NCBI RefSeq assembly: GCF_000023065.1 | Contig: NC_012691.1 | Span: 3,381,501 to 3,445,500 of the forward strand | Direction: 5' to 3' | DNA: 64,000 nt | Source: Tolumonas auensis DSM 9187 | GTDB taxonomy: Bacteria; Pseudomonadota; Gammaproteobacteria; Enterobacterales; Aeromonadaceae | Part shown: positions 63,020-64,000 of the stretch, in pieces | Layout: the number at the start of each line of letters is the position of its first letter | How positions within the stretch are numbered: position 1 is the first letter of the stretch | Notes under the pieces: generated by a model | The model's database searches: none | The model's input: only the letters and a program-made list of their open reading frames with translations | What the model was told of the DNA's origin: nothing | Position numbers and translations under genes: made by a program

Positions 63020-64000
63020 TTACGCGCAACATTCTAGCTGTTTTTCCACAAATTGCACGAGTTGACTGGCTAAATTTCCACCAGCAAATGCAGTCTGCGG
63101 CCAGTGCCGGGCCTGTTTTTGCCATTCTGGCCAGAATATTTGCAGCTCTGACCAGGTCTGCTTAAGTTCTGGTGATTGTTCCTGATTAAAGTGGATGAAC
63201 AACCGTTGTACCGCGGCAGCCAGTCCGGCGTGCATATTTTGTGTATAGCGCTGAAGAAATGCCTGCAGCTTTTCCAGATGTGCGTCTGCTTCCTGAGGGT
63301 AGATATGCCAGAGGAACGGACGGGCGGCCCATTGTGCCCGCAGGAAGGAATCTTCGCCGCGTACAATGTTAAAATCACAGCTCCACAGCAGTCGGTCATA
63401 CCCGGCCTGATCGGTCATCGGTAATACTTCCAGCGTCAGTGCGCCTTGCTGCCAGCGTCCTCCGGCCTGACAGACATCGGCCGGCAGCAGTGTGCGCAAA
63501 CTGTTCAGGCTGCGGCCAGCCGGGATCAGACAACGTACCGGCGTCGGGCTCTGTTGCCAGCAGTCAAGCAGGGCGGGCAGAGTGCTGTTTTCATAGCTGA
63601 ACAGGCTGACAAACAGTTCATTTTCCTGCGGTGGCAGCAGATCCCGCTCACAGCAGAATTGCTGCCGGAGATTGTTTTGCTGCTGCCAGCGATCCCGCTC
63701 GGCAAACAGGTTGTTTTCGCACAGTAAACCGCCACTTCGGGCACTGAAACCGGGGAAGAAAAAATATTTGGTCAGATGATGCTGCCGGGAAGGCAGGCCA
63801 TGGCAGTCATCGATCCAGCTTTCTGCGGTCAGGTATTCCAGATTCAGCCAGACCGGCGGTTTTTCCATCTGTTGCATCGTTTGCTGCACGCTACGTGGTA
63901 ATTCGCAGGCAAAGGCTTCGATTACCACTTTTCCCAGTTGCCAGTTGGCCGGAAAAGGATCATTCCAGTGACCGATCAGCACATTATCAATTTGTTGTTC
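63020..64000 (-). CDS. earP: EF-P arginine rhamnosyltransferase EarP (5' end outside window)
   Basis: A GT-B-type enzyme that transfers rhamnose from dTDP-rhamnose to Arg32 of EF-P. About 327 codons are present. The reading frame stays open to base 64000 ([12 protein letters not shown]), so the apparent start at 63982 is internal and roughly the first 50 residues lie outside. Visible marks are [62 protein letters not shown] (the conserved RGEDS and the nucleotide-sugar site) and a C-terminal helix. It is 34 bases upstream of efp and probably co-transcribed. Confidence 0.93.
   Translation of the reverse strand, partial: EQQIDNVLIGHWNDPFPANWQLGKVVIEAFACELPRSVQQTMQQMEKPPVWLNLEYLTAESWIDDCHGLPSRQHHLTKYFFFPGFSARSGGLLCENNLFAERDRWQQQNNLRQQFCCERDLLPPQENELFVSLFSYENSTLPALLDCWQQSPTPVRCLIPAGRSLNSLRTLLPADVCQAGGRWQQGALTLEVLPMTDQAGYDRLLWSCDFNIVRGEDSFLRAQWAARPFLWHIYPQEADAHLEKLQAFLQRYTQNMHAGLAAAVQRLFIHFNQEQSPELKQTWSELQIFWPEWQKQARHWPQTAFAGGNLASQLVQFVEKQLECCA

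Overview
The window is chromosomal DNA from a gammaproteobacterium. It carries an oriC region in the order mioC, oriC, mnmG, rsmG, parA, parB, atpIBEFHAGDC. It also carries an ilvGMEDA operon with an ilvL attenuator, class I cyaA divergent from hemCDXY, and lysA-dapF-DUF484-xerC. An EF-P with Arg32 next to EarP and parAB placed between rsmG and atpI argue against an Escherichia-like enteric. They fit the Aeromonadales and neighbours; a Tolumonas-like organism is my best guess, by inference only. No rRNA, tRNA, CRISPR array, insertion sequence or prophage was seen.

Layout. 1-9.7 kb: tkt, a small Zn-protease-family protein, then the complete branched-chain amino acid operon ilvL-ilvG-ilvM-ilvE-ilvD-ilvA with leader attenuator, internal hairpin and terminator. 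9.8-14.1 kb: accessory genes. These are a DUF3313-like lipoprotein and TetR regulator pair with two tandem palindromic operators, a Bcr/CflA drug-efflux pseudogene with missing segments, a LysR regulator and an intact MFS transporter. 14.1-22.1 kb: a beta-glucoside/cellobiose utilisation cluster on the minus strand. It holds a IIBC PTS permease, two GH1 6-phospho-beta-glucosidases, a separate IIB-IIC-IIA Lac-family PTS and a LacI repressor, with four ACCGGT-centred operator-like sites in the two promoter regions. 22.2-26.0 kb: a secreted type-B carboxylesterase, a class I glutamine amidotransferase, two complementary bacterioferritin subunits and Bfd. 26.1-28.5 kb: a membrane GGDEF-EAL protein.

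28.5-33.4 kb is a visibly more A+T-rich accessory block. It encodes a 1046-residue PLD nuclease-SF2 helicase-DUF3427 protein and a HipBA toxin-antitoxin module preceded by three TATCC-N8-GGATA operators at exact 28-bp steps. This is the likeliest place for a defence or stress system. 33.4-36.2 kb holds an isolated cobyric acid synthase/cobyrinate diamide synthase pair. At 36.3 kb a HigB-type toxin has lost its middle, leaving an intact antitoxin.

36.7-48.4 kb is housekeeping: xerC, DUF484, dapF, lysA and lptM; cyaY, a SelW-like protein and a secreted charged protein; cyaA and hemCDXY. An ammonium transporter follows, with a long nested palindrome upstream. 50.0-61.4 kb is the F1Fo ATP synthase operon, parB, parA, rsmG and mnmG. 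61.4-61.9 kb is oriC, with recognisable 13-mers and DnaA boxes. 61.9-64.0 kb holds mioC, efp and the partial earP running off the right edge.
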